From NCBI RefSeq assembly GCF_016892625.1, contig NZ_JAFEMW010000001.1, positions 1,364,001 through 1,428,000 on the forward strand: 64,000 nucleotides of DNA, read 5' to 3'. Below are positions 42,335-50,924 of the stretch, one piece after another. This DNA comes from Brevibacterium sp. RIT 803. GTDB lineage: Bacteria; Actinomycetota; Actinomycetes; Actinomycetales; Brevibacteriaceae. The position numbers and the translations under genes are program-made. The notes under the pieces are model-generated. The model saw nothing but the letters and a program-made list of their open reading frames with translations, had not been told where the DNA came from and made no database searches. Each line of letters starts with the position of its first letter. The stretch's first letter is position 1.

Positions 42335-42396
42335 CAACGGTTGGTCAGTTCTCCTCGATCTGAGCACGATGATCGAAGAGAACATACCAACCGTTG
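42335..42396. terminator. 26-bp imperfect inverted repeat between convergent genes
   Basis: Arms at 42335-42360 and 42371-42396 match at 23 of 26 positions. Both arms start CAACGGTTGGT and carry GTTCTC and TCGATC blocks. The spacer is 10 bases. There is no U-run. It lies between the MFS and SRPBCC stops, so it may be a bidirectional terminator, or a small repeat element. Confidence 0.6.
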
Positions 42397-42431
42397 ACGC
42401 ACCCTGCACCGGCCTGCTTCAGTCGCCTGCT

Positions 42432-42920
42432 TCAGCCTTTGGCCAGCAGTTCGTCGATCTGGTTGATCGCTCCGGTCGAGCCTTCGACGACGCCCATGTC
42501 GAGTACGGTCGTCAGACCCTCAAGGGTGTCGAATGCCGATTCGTAGGTGACGCGAGTTCCACCCTCGATCGCTTCGAAGGTGTAGGTGTTGGTGCTGCCC
42601 GGCATCGATTCGACGGCATTGAAGTCTTCGTCTGCGAAGTAGTCGCGAAAGACGAAGCGTGCGGGCTCATCCACCGAGGAGACCTCCCAGAGACCGCAGA
42701 ACTTCTCACCCTCAGGGCTGGTCATGTAGTAGGTGACCCTACCTCCAGGGGTCAGCGAGTGGTCGACGACCGTGGCCGGATAGGTGGGTGGCCCCCAGAC
42801 TCGCTCCAACTGGCGCGGGTCGGCGTAGACCTCCCAGACTCGCTCCGGCGTCGCCGCGAATTCAGCGACCATCGTCAGGGTCAGCGTTTCTTCATCATGG
42901 GTGGTGTCTAGAACTGGCAT
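42432..42920 (-). CDS. SRPBCC/AHSA1-family protein
   Basis: A 162-residue protein with VAEFAATPERVWEVYADPRQLERVWGPPTYPATVVDHSLTPGGRVTYYM, the helix-grip opening, and the closing helix STGAINQIDELLAKG. GAGGAGAGG precedes the ATG at 42920. It follows an ArsR-type gene by 52 bp, mirroring the pair at 19359-20221. The two proteins are similar in fold but clearly divergent, so they are probably separate ArsR-regulated ligand-binding systems. Confidence 0.88.
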   Translation of the reverse strand: MPVLDTTHDEETLTLTMVAEFAATPERVWEVYADPRQLERVWGPPTYPATVVDHSLTPGGRVTYYMTSPEGEKFCGLWEVSSVDEPARFVFRDYFADEDFNAVESMPGSTNTYTFEAIEGGTRVTYESAFDTLEGLTTVLDMGVVEGSTGAINQIDELLAKG

Positions 42921-42972
42921 GGCCTCTCCTCGAATGTCTCTTCTCCCGCCCAGTTGACGGGACCGGGTCACT

Positions 42973-43314
42973 TCATCGACCGGCAGCCTCGTCGTCGGCA
43001 AGCAGGTCATCGATGCGCGCAACTCTCGCACGCCACATGTCCTCGAGCTCGTTCAGCAGCGACGCCACGGTGCGGATCGCGCTCATCTCGACTCGAGCGA
43101 TCTGCGCCCTGCCGACTCGCCGCTTCGACACGAGTCCCGCGCGCTCGAGCGCAGCAACGTGCTTCTGCACCCCCGCGAAACTCATCTCATAGGAATCGGC
43201 GAGCTCGGACACTGAAAGCTCCTCATCCATGACTCGCCGCACGATGTCCCGGCGCGTCCGATCGGCCAATGCCTGGAACATCGCATCCACCTGATCGTCC
43301 AGAAGTGCCTCCAT
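42973..43314 (-). CDS. ArsR-family winged-helix regulator
   Basis: A 113-residue regulator. VDAMFQALADRTRRDIVRRVMDEELSVSELADSYEMSFAGVQKHVAALERAGLV is the winged helix. There are no metal-binding cysteines. ATG at 43314 is used: it lies exactly where transcription should begin, and no ribosome site precedes it. In-frame sequence beyond it is the promoter region. A perfect TACAACCA-TC-TGGTTGTA palindrome fills the promoter spacer, so strong autorepression is likely. Confidence 0.9.
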   Translation of the reverse strand: MEALLDDQVDAMFQALADRTRRDIVRRVMDEELSVSELADSYEMSFAGVQKHVAALERAGLVSKRRVGRAQIARVEMSAIRTVASLLNELEDMWRARVARIDDLLADDEAAGR

Positions 43315-43321
43315 GACATCA

Positions 43322-43349
43322 ATAATACAACCATCTGGTTGTACGTCAA
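43322..43349 (-). promoter_or_regulatory. Leaderless promoter of the ArsR gene
   Basis: On the minus strand TTGACG (43344-43349) and TATTAT (43322-43327) lie 16 bases apart and the ATG at 43314 is seven bases past the -10. The spacer is occupied by an 18-bp palindrome. Confidence 0.65.
43326..43343. promoter_or_regulatory. Perfect palindrome, candidate ArsR operator
   Basis: TACAACCA (43326-43333) and TGGTTGTA (43336-43343) are perfect arms with a 2-base centre, lying exactly between the -35 and -10 of the ArsR promoter. This size and symmetry suit a dimeric winged-helix repressor. Confidence 0.7.
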
Positions 43350-43366
43350 GAACTATTCGCCAGCTA

Positions 43367-43395
43367 TTGACTCGCTGGTTGAACACGTGTTTAAT
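43367..43395 (+). promoter_or_regulatory. Leaderless promoter of the TetR-ABC operon
   Basis: TTGACT (43367-43372) and TTTAAT (43390-43395) are 17 bases apart, and the ATG at 43403 is seven bases after the -10. No ribosome-binding site is present. Confidence 0.65.
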
Positions 43396-43412
43396 ATTAA
43401 ACATGCGTTCAA
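43379..43412. promoter_or_regulatory. 34-bp near-perfect palindrome, candidate TetR operator
   Basis: Two 17-base halves meet at AATATT and match at 15 of 17 positions (outer TTGAAC/GTTCAA, inner GTTTAAT/ATTAAAC). It covers the -10 and the start codon of the TetR gene, so the regulator probably represses its own operon. Confidence 0.7.
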
Positions 43413-44143
43413 ACTATGATGATTCGGACTCGAAGAATTCCGAAACGACAGCGGCAAGGCCCAATCGCGCTCCTCATGTCTCTCCGGAGACGGCAGAGCG
43501 GATCCTCGGCGCCGCCGTCAAAGAGTTCGCCGAGCACGGATTCACGAAGACGACGATCCGCGGCATCGCCTCGGCGGCAGAAGTCTCCCCGGGGCTCGTC
43601 ATCCATCATTTCGGTTCGAAGGAAGGTCTGCGCACCGCCTGCGACGACCACGTCTTCGACGCCATCGCCACGGCAAAAGCTGCGAATGCCGAATATGCCA
43701 GCCGAGCCATGCAGATGATGTTCGACGACCCGAGCATGGCCATGAACATCAACTACCTCATGAAGTCACTGCTTGATCCCAGCGAACACGGCCAACGCTA
43801 TTTCGAGCACTACCTCAACCTTGTCGAGGACTACATCGCCCATGGCTTCGCCGGATACGAGTTCCGGCAGAGCGAAGACCCTCGAGGGCAGGCGGCAACA
43901 ATCGCGACCCTGGCGCTGGCCCCGACGATGCTCGAACACCGGCTGCAGGAATCTCTGGGCACGAACGGCCTAGCGGAGACGATGACTCGCCTCGCACCTC
44001 ACCTGCTCGACCTCTACCTCAACGGCGTCCTCGAGGCCGTCCCCGACGGTGCAGACACCGGACCCGTTTCCTACGCTGCCCGACCTGATCGTGCAGACAC
44101 AGATTCCGAACCCACCGACTCATTGGGAGGCGATCAATCATGA
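43403..44143 (+). CDS. TetR/AcrR-family regulator of an ABC exporter operon
   Basis: A 246-residue regulator. [54 protein letters not shown] is the TetR DNA-binding domain. The C-terminal ligand domain is followed by a Pro/Asp-rich tail. ATG 43403 lies inside a 34-bp palindrome and has no ribosome site. The stop overlaps the ABC ATPase start (ATGA), so regulator and exporter are one unit: a classic self-regulated drug-efflux arrangement. Confidence 0.9.
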   Translation: MRSNYDDSDSKNSETTAARPNRAPHVSPETAERILGAAVKEFAEHGFTKTTIRGIASAAEVSPGLVIHHFGSKEGLRTACDDHVFDAIATAKAANAEYASRAMQMMFDDPSMAMNINYLMKSLLDPSEHGQRYFEHYLNLVEDYIAHGFAGYEFRQSEDPRGQAATIATLALAPTMLEHRLQESLGTNGLAETMTRLAPHLLDLYLNGVLEAVPDGADTGPVSYAARPDRADTDSEPTDSLGGDQS

Positions 44144-45123
44144 CCACGAAGACGAGCACCCCGACGCCCACCTCGGCGACCGCCGGCCACGACACCGCGG
44201 CCATCTCCATACAGGACGTCGTCAAGAGATACGGTCGCGTACGCGCGCTCGACGGGCTGTCGCTCGACGTCGCCCGCGGCGAGGTCCATGGCTTCCTGGG
44301 CCCGAACGGTGCCGGAAAGTCCACGACCATCCGAATTCTGCTCGGAATCCTCAAACATGATTCGGGACGCATCAGGCTCCTCGGGGAGGATCCCTGGGCG
44401 AAAGCGGTGTCGCTGCACCGCAGGCTCGCCTATGTCCCCGGTGACGTCGAACTCTGGCCGAGCCTGACCGGCGGTGAGGCGATCGACCTGTTCGCACGGC
44501 TGCGCGGCGGGGTCGACACACGCAGACGGGATGAGCTCATCGAGCGCTTCGACCTCGACCCGCGCAAGAAGGGCCGGACGTACTCGAAGGGAAACAGGCA
44601 GAAGGTCGCACTGATCTCCGCGCTGGCCTCCCACGTCGACGTGCTGCTCCTCGATGAACCGACGGCCGGCCTCGACCCACTCATGGAGGCCGTATTCCAA
44701 CAGTGCATCAGAGAGGCTAAGGAGGAGGGGCGCACGGTTCTGCTGTCGAGCCACATTCTGGCTCAGGTGGAGGCGCTGGCCGATCGGGTATCGATCATCA
44801 GGTCAGGACGGATCGTCGAATCCGGTGCCCTGGCAGATCTGCGCCACCTGTCGCGGACGACTGTCACCGTGCAGGTGGAGACGGACATTCCGCAGCTGGT
44901 CACCATGCGCGGAGTCCACGATCTGGTCCGGGAGGGTCAGCAGCTGCACTTCAGCGCCGACACCGCCGAGCTCCCTGCCATCATGCGCGCCCTCGGCGAG
45001 CACGACATCAGGTCGCTGACCGCCACTCCCCCGACCCTCGAACAGCTGCTCCTGCGCCACTACGGCGATGCCACCGAGAGCAGCGAACCCGCTGACGGAA
45101 TCCTCGCAAGGGAGGAACCATGA
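44140..45123 (+). CDS. ABC-2 exporter ATP-binding protein
   Basis: A 327-residue single ABC ATPase. Walker A is GPNGAGKST, the signature region reads [15 protein letters not shown] in place of the usual LSGGQ, and Walker B is [19 protein letters not shown] is the switch histidine. A C-terminal domain typical of drug or antibiotic exporters follows. It overlaps TetR upstream and the permease downstream, both as ATGA. It powers the permease at 45120-46817. Confidence 0.92.
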   Translation: MTTKTSTPTPTSATAGHDTAAISIQDVVKRYGRVRALDGLSLDVARGEVHGFLGPNGAGKSTTIRILLGILKHDSGRIRLLGEDPWAKAVSLHRRLAYVPGDVELWPSLTGGEAIDLFARLRGGVDTRRRDELIERFDLDPRKKGRTYSKGNRQKVALISALASHVDVLLLDEPTAGLDPLMEAVFQQCIREAKEEGRTVLLSSHILAQVEALADRVSIIRSGRIVESGALADLRHLSRTTVTVQVETDIPQLVTMRGVHDLVREGQQLHFSADTAELPAIMRALGEHDIRSLTATPPTLEQLLLRHYGDATESSEPADGILAREEP

Positions 45124-46817
45124 CTCTGCTCACGAGCGCCACCGGCCACACAGGCGAGTCGTCCCGCCGCACCCAGCACGGACGACACAGCGAGGATCGT
45201 GTCGGTTCTCAGGTGACAGGACTGCGGACTCTGCTGCGACTCATGATCAGACGGGACCGATGGCGAGCGCCCATCTGGATCCTCAGCCTCGCCGCCCTCA
45301 CCGCCTATTTCGCGAACGCGATCGCCGTGGTCATGGATGGCGACACTCTCGCATCGATGGTGGTATTCGCGAAGAATCCCGTCATGGGCCTGATCACCGG
45401 CCCGGGCTATGGGATGGATGACATCACGGTCCCGCGCTTCATCGTGGGCATGTACGGGGTCTTCCTCATGCTCGGCGCCGCACTGATGTCGATCACGACC
45501 ATGACCCGGCATACTCGTGCCGAGGAGCAGACCGGTCGGGCGGAACTGATCCGTGCGAATGTCACCGGCCGCCACACGCAGCTCCTGGCAGCACTCGGAC
45601 TCACCCTCATCATGAACCTCCTGGCAGGGGCCCTCATGTCCCTGACGTTCTTCTTCTCCGAGGCGAAGCCCGAGCCGTTCTCCTCCGCGCTCCTCTTCGG
45701 TATCAGCATCGCCGCAGCAGGGTGCGTGTTCGCCGCGATCTCTGCAGTCACCGTGCAGCTGACCTCATTCGCCCGCGCAGCCTCGGGGATCGCCGGGGCG
45801 GTGCTGGCCGCGAGTTTCGTCGTCCGCGGACTCGGAGATATGTCGGCAGTCGCCGGCGGCGATCTCAAGTGGCTGTCCTGGCTCTCACCTTTGGGTTGGT
45901 CACAGCAGACGGCTCCATACACCCTCGACCGGTGGGCTCCGCTTCTGCTGTCTCTGGCAGCCGTGGTCGTCCTCGTTCCCGTGAGCCTGTTCCTGCAGTC
46001 CCGCCGTGATCTGTCGGCCGGTATCTTCGCCGATCGCCTCGGTCGTGCTCACGCGTCGTCTGGATTGTCGACGAGTATCGGACTGGCGCTGCGCCTGCAG
46101 CGGTCGAGTCTGCTCTGGTGGTCCATCGGGGTCTTCGCCATGGCTGTCGTCTTCGGCTCCTTCACCGGAGCCATGAAAGAAGGGGCAGCGGGAATGCCGC
46201 AGGAGATCCTCGATCTCATGGGCGGTTCGCGTGGGATCGTCGACGGCTACATCGGCTACATGGCCCTCTACTTCGCCATGATCGTCTCCGCCTATGCGAT
46301 CATCGCCGCTTCGGGTCTGCGGTCCGAGGAATCGGGTTTCCGCACGGAACCGGTGCTCGCCACTGCTGTGGGGCGTGGCCGGTGGGTCCTGTCATGGACG
46401 CTTGTGACGCTGCTCGGCTCTCTGTGGCTCATGGTTCTGGCGGGGGCAGGCGAAGGACTGGGCGCGGCCGCATCGACCGGTGACTGGTCCCTGCTGGGAC
46501 CGGCAGTCCTCGGTCACCTCGCACAGACTCCCTCGATTTGGGTCCTGCTCGGGCTGGCCCTCGCGCTCTACGGTTTCGCGCCGAGGCTGCAGGGACTGGT
46601 CTGGCTCGTCTTCGTCTACAGCGCAGGCCTGGCCCTGTTCGGGCAGATGATGCGCCTCGACGAGGCCGTCCTCAACACCTCCGTCTTCGTCCACATCGGA
46701 CAGTACCCTGCCCAGGATCTGGCCGCCGAGGCGGTCGTGGTCCTGACCGCGGCAACCGCGGTTCTCGTCGGGTTGGGGGTGCTCGGGTTCCGGAGACGGG
46801 ACCTCATGACGGCGTGA
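45120..46817 (+). CDS. ABC-2 exporter permease (polyketide-antibiotic type)
   Basis: A 565-residue membrane protein with about twelve helices in two similar halves. [23 protein letters not shown] and later [23 protein letters not shown] are the repeated cytoplasmic coupling motifs of this ABC-2 group, and [14 protein letters not shown] is another landmark. Relatives are called polyketide-antibiotic or tetronasin-type transport permeases. With the TetR gene it forms a drug-inducible export operon; the natural substrate is unknown. Confidence 0.9.
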   Translation: MTLLTSATGHTGESSRRTQHGRHSEDRVGSQVTGLRTLLRLMIRRDRWRAPIWILSLAALTAYFANAIAVVMDGDTLASMVVFAKNPVMGLITGPGYGMDDITVPRFIVGMYGVFLMLGAALMSITTMTRHTRAEEQTGRAELIRANVTGRHTQLLAALGLTLIMNLLAGALMSLTFFFSEAKPEPFSSALLFGISIAAAGCVFAAISAVTVQLTSFARAASGIAGAVLAASFVVRGLGDMSAVAGGDLKWLSWLSPLGWSQQTAPYTLDRWAPLLLSLAAVVVLVPVSLFLQSRRDLSAGIFADRLGRAHASSGLSTSIGLALRLQRSSLLWWSIGVFAMAVVFGSFTGAMKEGAAGMPQEILDLMGGSRGIVDGYIGYMALYFAMIVSAYAIIAASGLRSEESGFRTEPVLATAVGRGRWVLSWTLVTLLGSLWLMVLAGAGEGLGAAASTGDWSLLGPAVLGHLAQTPSIWVLLGLALALYGFAPRLQGLVWLVFVYSAGLALFGQMMRLDEAVLNTSVFVHIGQYPAQDLAAEAVVVLTAATAVLVGLGVLGFRRRDLMTA

Positions 46818-46932
46818 CGACCGGACCGAAGGGCAGAGACGAGCCCAAGTGAGATGAATTCGTCACCTTCAGATGACCCCGGTGCGATCTATCCTGAGAA
46901 CATCGTGTGCCGCTTCGACGAAAGCATCCCCA

Positions 46933-48645
46933 ATGACGAGAAACCCCTCCACACATGGCCCGGACATTGCCGTCCTCGGTTCAGGAGCATCCGGCACTCA
47001 CGGACTGCTCCGGATCCTCACCCGCCTGACCGACCGGGAGTCATCGGTCGATGACGTGATCCGCATCGCCGTGATCGATCGTGATCACCAGTTCCACTCC
47101 GGCATCCCCTACGGTCACCGTTCCGGGCGATCCTCCCTGCTGATCTCGGCATTGGAGAGCTTCCTTCCCGACCGTGAACGCCGCGATTTCATCAGCTGGC
47201 TGGAGGTGAGACGAGAGGCGATGCTCGACTGGGCCAGAGACGGTCAAACCCCCGACTCGCCTCTGGCGGCGGCCATGGAACGCGACTGGATCCTTCGCCA
47301 TGAGAATGAGGTGCGCGACGGGCGATGGGATGAGCTCTATCTTCCACGAAGGCTCTACGGTCAGTATCTGTCGGAGCTGGTTGAGCACGCCGTCGAAGCA
47401 GCCCGGGGACTCGTCGAGGTCGACTTCGTCCATGCCGATGTCAATGAGGTCATAGGCGACGGCGGTGGCGGGGTCCACCTGCGCGAACGCGGCAGCGATG
47501 GTGGTGTGCATTTCGAGCTCCACGCGCATTCCGTGCTGTTGGCCATCGGTTCACCCCCGGTACGAGATCTCGACGTTTCCAGTGCCCCGATTCTCGCCGG
47601 ACCGAACACAAGTGCTGCCAGGCAGTCGAGCATCGACGACCTTCTCGGCATGGGGCTGGTCACCGACATCCATACTCCCGAGATCGAGCACGTGATCGAG
47701 AAGATCACTGTGCGACTCGAGTCCCTGCCAGTCGAGAAGCGGACGATTCTGCTGATCGGGGGGAACGCCGATGCTCTTGAGTTCCTGCTCGCATCACACA
47801 GGCTCAGGCAGGACACCGGCACTCGACTCTTCGTCCTCTCCTCGCGGGGTCGTCCTCACTATTGGCACCATGACCGTCAAGGCGAGCAGGCCTCGACGCC
47901 GATCCTTGACCGACTGTTCGAGACCGCCGAGGCTGGAGCTCCTCTGCGCGCTCGAGACCTGCATGAGGCAGTGCACGCTGAACTCGCAGCGGCGCTGACC
48001 CACGGCAACGTCAACTCGACGATCGCGGCCCTCATCGCTGCAGTCGGCTCTTCCCTGCGATATATGGACGATTTCGAGCTGTGTTCGATGGCCACCGACC
48101 ACGGAGTCGCCATCTCCGATCTGCTGCGCCGCGCAGGCGGCGACTCCCTCGATTTCCTTACCGCCGGCATAGCGGACGGCACCATCACCTGCATACCCGG
48201 ACGATTCCGCGAGGCCCATGTTCGCGAAGACATGCTGTTCGCCACCGTGGATCAGCTTCCGGGTGCGACGCCGACTTCAGACACGGTCACCTCACACGAC
48301 GAGGCTTCGGGCGGCCCGGACCATGGATACGCTGTGATCGTCAATGGGACCGGTTTCGAGCGGGTGACAGACACTCGCTCCCCGCTGCTGCGACAGATGC
48401 TCGGCTCGGGAACCGTCCGTGCCTCAGCATCGAGAACCGGACTTGCCCTGAACGAGACGTTCCAAGCGGCGCCGGGCATCTTCGTCCTCGGACCGCTGAT
48501 CGCCGGGCACCATGGCGGTGGCTCCGCCTATTGGCATATCGAAAGCGTGGTCCGGATCATCCAGCTCGCGGACGCAGTAGCCGAGCGCCTCGTCACCGAA
48601 GCCATCAGCAAACGCTCGATCAGACAGGAACTGCTCACCCCTTGA
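46933..48645 (+). CDS. FAD/NAD(P)-binding protein (PF13454-type)
   Basis: A 570-residue protein with PDIAVLGSGASGTHGLLRIL as the dinucleotide fold. HQFHSGIPYGHRSGRSSLLIS and a second Rossmann-like strand RTILLIGGNADALEFLLAS follow, and FVLGPLIAGHHGGGSAYWHIE lies near the end. The start is uncertain: ATG 46933 is the first good one before the fold, without a clear ribosome site. It is a relative of the larger protein at 8175-10340. It lies 115 bp after the exporter, possibly co-transcribed, and could modify the exported compound (speculative). Confidence 0.78.
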   Translation: MTRNPSTHGPDIAVLGSGASGTHGLLRILTRLTDRESSVDDVIRIAVIDRDHQFHSGIPYGHRSGRSSLLISALESFLPDRERRDFISWLEVRREAMLDWARDGQTPDSPLAAAMERDWILRHENEVRDGRWDELYLPRRLYGQYLSELVEHAVEAARGLVEVDFVHADVNEVIGDGGGGVHLRERGSDGGVHFELHAHSVLLAIGSPPVRDLDVSSAPILAGPNTSAARQSSIDDLLGMGLVTDIHTPEIEHVIEKITVRLESLPVEKRTILLIGGNADALEFLLASHRLRQDTGTRLFVLSSRGRPHYWHHDRQGEQASTPILDRLFETAEAGAPLRARDLHEAVHAELAAALTHGNVNSTIAALIAAVGSSLRYMDDFELCSMATDHGVAISDLLRRAGGDSLDFLTAGIADGTITCIPGRFREAHVREDMLFATVDQLPGATPTSDTVTSHDEASGGPDHGYAVIVNGTGFERVTDTRSPLLRQMLGSGTVRASASRTGLALNETFQAAPGIFVLGPLIAGHHGGGSAYWHIESVVRIIQLADAVAERLVTEAISKRSIRQELLTP

Positions 48646-48665
48646 GCCTGTGCTCTCTCCAGTGC

Positions 48666-50924
48666 TCAGACGCCTATGTCGCCGAGGTAGCCCAGCACCC
48701 GAGCGCGTGTGACTGCCGCTTCCCGTCCACTGACTCCGAGCTTCCGGTAGAGCGAGGAGAGGTTGTTCTTCACCGTCCCCTGCACGAGCAGCAGGTCGTG
48801 GGCGATCTCGGCGACGCTGGACCCCCGGTCGAGCTTTTCAAGCAGAGTCATCTCTCTGCGTCCGAGCATCGGGAAGTCGACCAGCCCGACCACAGCCTCA
48901 CCGAGGCTGCTGAGCTTGTCCATGCAGACGGCGAGGGATTCGCTGTCGAAAGAGCGACGGCTCACTGAATGGGCCAACGGGGCGAGAACCTCAGTGATCT
49001 TCTGCCAGATCGGCTCCTCGGCGCTCATCCGCATAAGCTCCTGCCTCACGTCCAAAGGCACCTGCACGATCGGCATCACCGTGCCCACCAGTGCGGAGAG
49101 CTCCAACAGCTCCACAAACGACAGATGCGCCGCTTCCCGATCTCCGATGCGCAGGAGCGCAGCAGCTTTGATCCCCGTCAGTTCGGCTCGGTTACGGGTG
49201 TCGACGTGGTTCTCGTAGTACTGTGCCTCCGCAATGCGGATCGCAGCTTCATTGCGTCCTGCCACCAACTCGCTTCGCGCAAACAGCACCTGGCTGACCC
49301 CCAGGATGCCGGGCAGCTTCTCCAACAGGATTTCGGCCCGATGCAGCTGGCCGAGGCTGATGAGCATACCGATGCGCGAGGCCATGAGCATCTCGGATGC
49401 ACCGCCTGTCGCGCAGACTCCATGAGCGTGCATGTCGATGGACTCCTCTGACCGCAGCAGAGTCGACCGTGAGCGCGCCACCAGCTGCGAGAGCATCCTT
49501 TCGATGATCGGCATGTGAAACCACAGGTCGCCCATCTCCGCGTAGTCGCGCATCCGGCGCACCGTTTCCTCCGCCGCACCCAGATCCAGCTTATCGAGGC
49601 TGCGATAGGCCTCGACGATGAGAGCGGCGGGCCGGAAGGTCTGTTCCTGCACGTACGGTGGAGCGTCGAGACGAGCGAATTCGACGATCTCCGTGTCGGC
49701 ACGTTCATGGTCACCGGCGAGGTACGAGGCCAGGGCCGTCCAAGCCGTGACAGCGGGAGAGAGGAAGTCCCCGACCACGCTGTCCTCCTTCACCTCGTCC
49801 TCGATCGACCTCAGCAGAGCCAGTGCGCGCCCCGGCGCACAGGCGAGCACGCTGTGGATCGATGCATGCAGGCGAACGATTCGGCGCGGACGTCGCGCCG
49901 CTCCGCCGGCGACCCAAGCTGCGCCCGCCTCGGCCGCGGCATGATGCGCGCCTGCAGCGCCGAGGCGGGCCATCTCACCCATCACTGCGTGGAAATGCGA
50001 TGGTGCCCCTGCATCTCCGAGCAGCACTCGCGCCGCGAACTGACCGACCGAATTGCCCTCTGCCTCCAGGTCACCAAGCAGCGCTCCCGGTGCTGTCAGT
50101 CGAGCAACGTGCTCGCGAACAAGCTGGCTCGAGGGAACCTCTGATCCGGCATCGAGCAGCGCTTCCTGCACCATAGTGGCCACTGCGGTGACCTCTCTCA
50201 GCTCCGGGACGGCACGCAGCGCCGTCGCTGGCAGTTGGGCGAATGCCGCCACGCTGGAGCGATGGTGGCGATAGAAGAGCGGATATCCGCAGGCGAGGAA
50301 GATGCGGTCGAGCAGTTCCCAGGCGCGTACCCTCCGCGCCAGCACGACGGCGTTGTCCACCAGCAGAGAGTCGGGAGAGCTGGCCAATTCGAGCTGCGCG
50401 GTGAACGCTTCCGCCAATGACTTCTCGACTGTCGCAGAGATACCTTCCATCGCCTCCTCGATCAGGCTCTTCCGGGCCCACGCTGCGATCAGCAGGGGCA
50501 CGAACCAGTGAGTCTCCTCCGATCCGGCCGTCACTGCGCCGGACATCTGCAGGCGCAGCAGCACGGTCGGTACATCCGCCCAGGCAGGATCCGTCCAGGC
50601 CTCGGCCGACACTTCGAATGCAACCCGGGCGACGCCTTCGTCGAATCCGTCGAGCAGGGAGAGCACCTCGAGCGCATGCTGGTCAGACGTCGAGAGCGGA
50701 AGCGAGAAGTCATCTGTCTGCGAGACGACGAAGTCCGCCAGCCCGGCTGACCCCAGCAGCTCGTCCAGACTCCGCCCGGTGGTCTGAGCTGCCGACACGG
50801 CGACACCGGCAAATGACTCCCAGCCTCCGCTGGCGGTGTGGATGATCAGCGCCGCGTCTTCATCGAGATTGAATTGTGCCTGCAGCTGGACAGCTGTGAG
50901 CTTCTTCGCTGCCTGGTCGATCAT
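48666..50924 (-). CDS. LuxR-family regulator, MalT-like but lacking the N-terminal NTPase
   Basis: A 752-residue mostly helical protein. Only the C-terminal part is recognisable: MLGRREMTLLEKLDRGSSVAEIAHDLLLVQGTVKNNLSSLYRKLGVSGREAAVTRARVLG is a LuxR/NarL helix-turn-helix. The rest has many Ala-rich TPR-like helices as in MalT/LAL regulators, but I find no Walker A motif. The ATG at 50924 overlaps the LCP stop (ATGA), so it is translated with the glycan-attachment gene. It probably regulates the polysaccharide locus. Confidence 0.85.
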   Translation of the reverse strand: MIDQAAKKLTAVQLQAQFNLDEDAALIIHTASGGWESFAGVAVSAAQTTGRSLDELLGSAGLADFVVSQTDDFSLPLSTSDQHALEVLSLLDGFDEGVARVAFEVSAEAWTDPAWADVPTVLLRLQMSGAVTAGSEETHWFVPLLIAAWARKSLIEEAMEGISATVEKSLAEAFTAQLELASSPDSLLVDNAVVLARRVRAWELLDRIFLACGYPLFYRHHRSSVAAFAQLPATALRAVPELREVTAVATMVQEALLDAGSEVPSSQLVREHVARLTAPGALLGDLEAEGNSVGQFAARVLLGDAGAPSHFHAVMGEMARLGAAGAHHAAAEAGAAWVAGGAARRPRRIVRLHASIHSVLACAPGRALALLRSIEDEVKEDSVVGDFLSPAVTAWTALASYLAGDHERADTEIVEFARLDAPPYVQEQTFRPAALIVEAYRSLDKLDLGAAEETVRRMRDYAEMGDLWFHMPIIERMLSQLVARSRSTLLRSEESIDMHAHGVCATGGASEMLMASRIGMLISLGQLHRAEILLEKLPGILGVSQVLFARSELVAGRNEAAIRIAEAQYYENHVDTRNRAELTGIKAAALLRIGDREAAHLSFVELLELSALVGTVMPIVQVPLDVRQELMRMSAEEPIWQKITEVLAPLAHSVSRRSFDSESLAVCMDKLSSLGEAVVGLVDFPMLGRREMTLLEKLDRGSSVAEIAHDLLLVQGTVKNNLSSLYRKLGVSGREAAVTRARVLGYLGDIGV

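Noticed and set aside
41293-42402. Long frame opposite the MFS gene
   Set aside because: Composition (Glu/Asp/Arg-rich) is the usual antisense image of a transporter gene.
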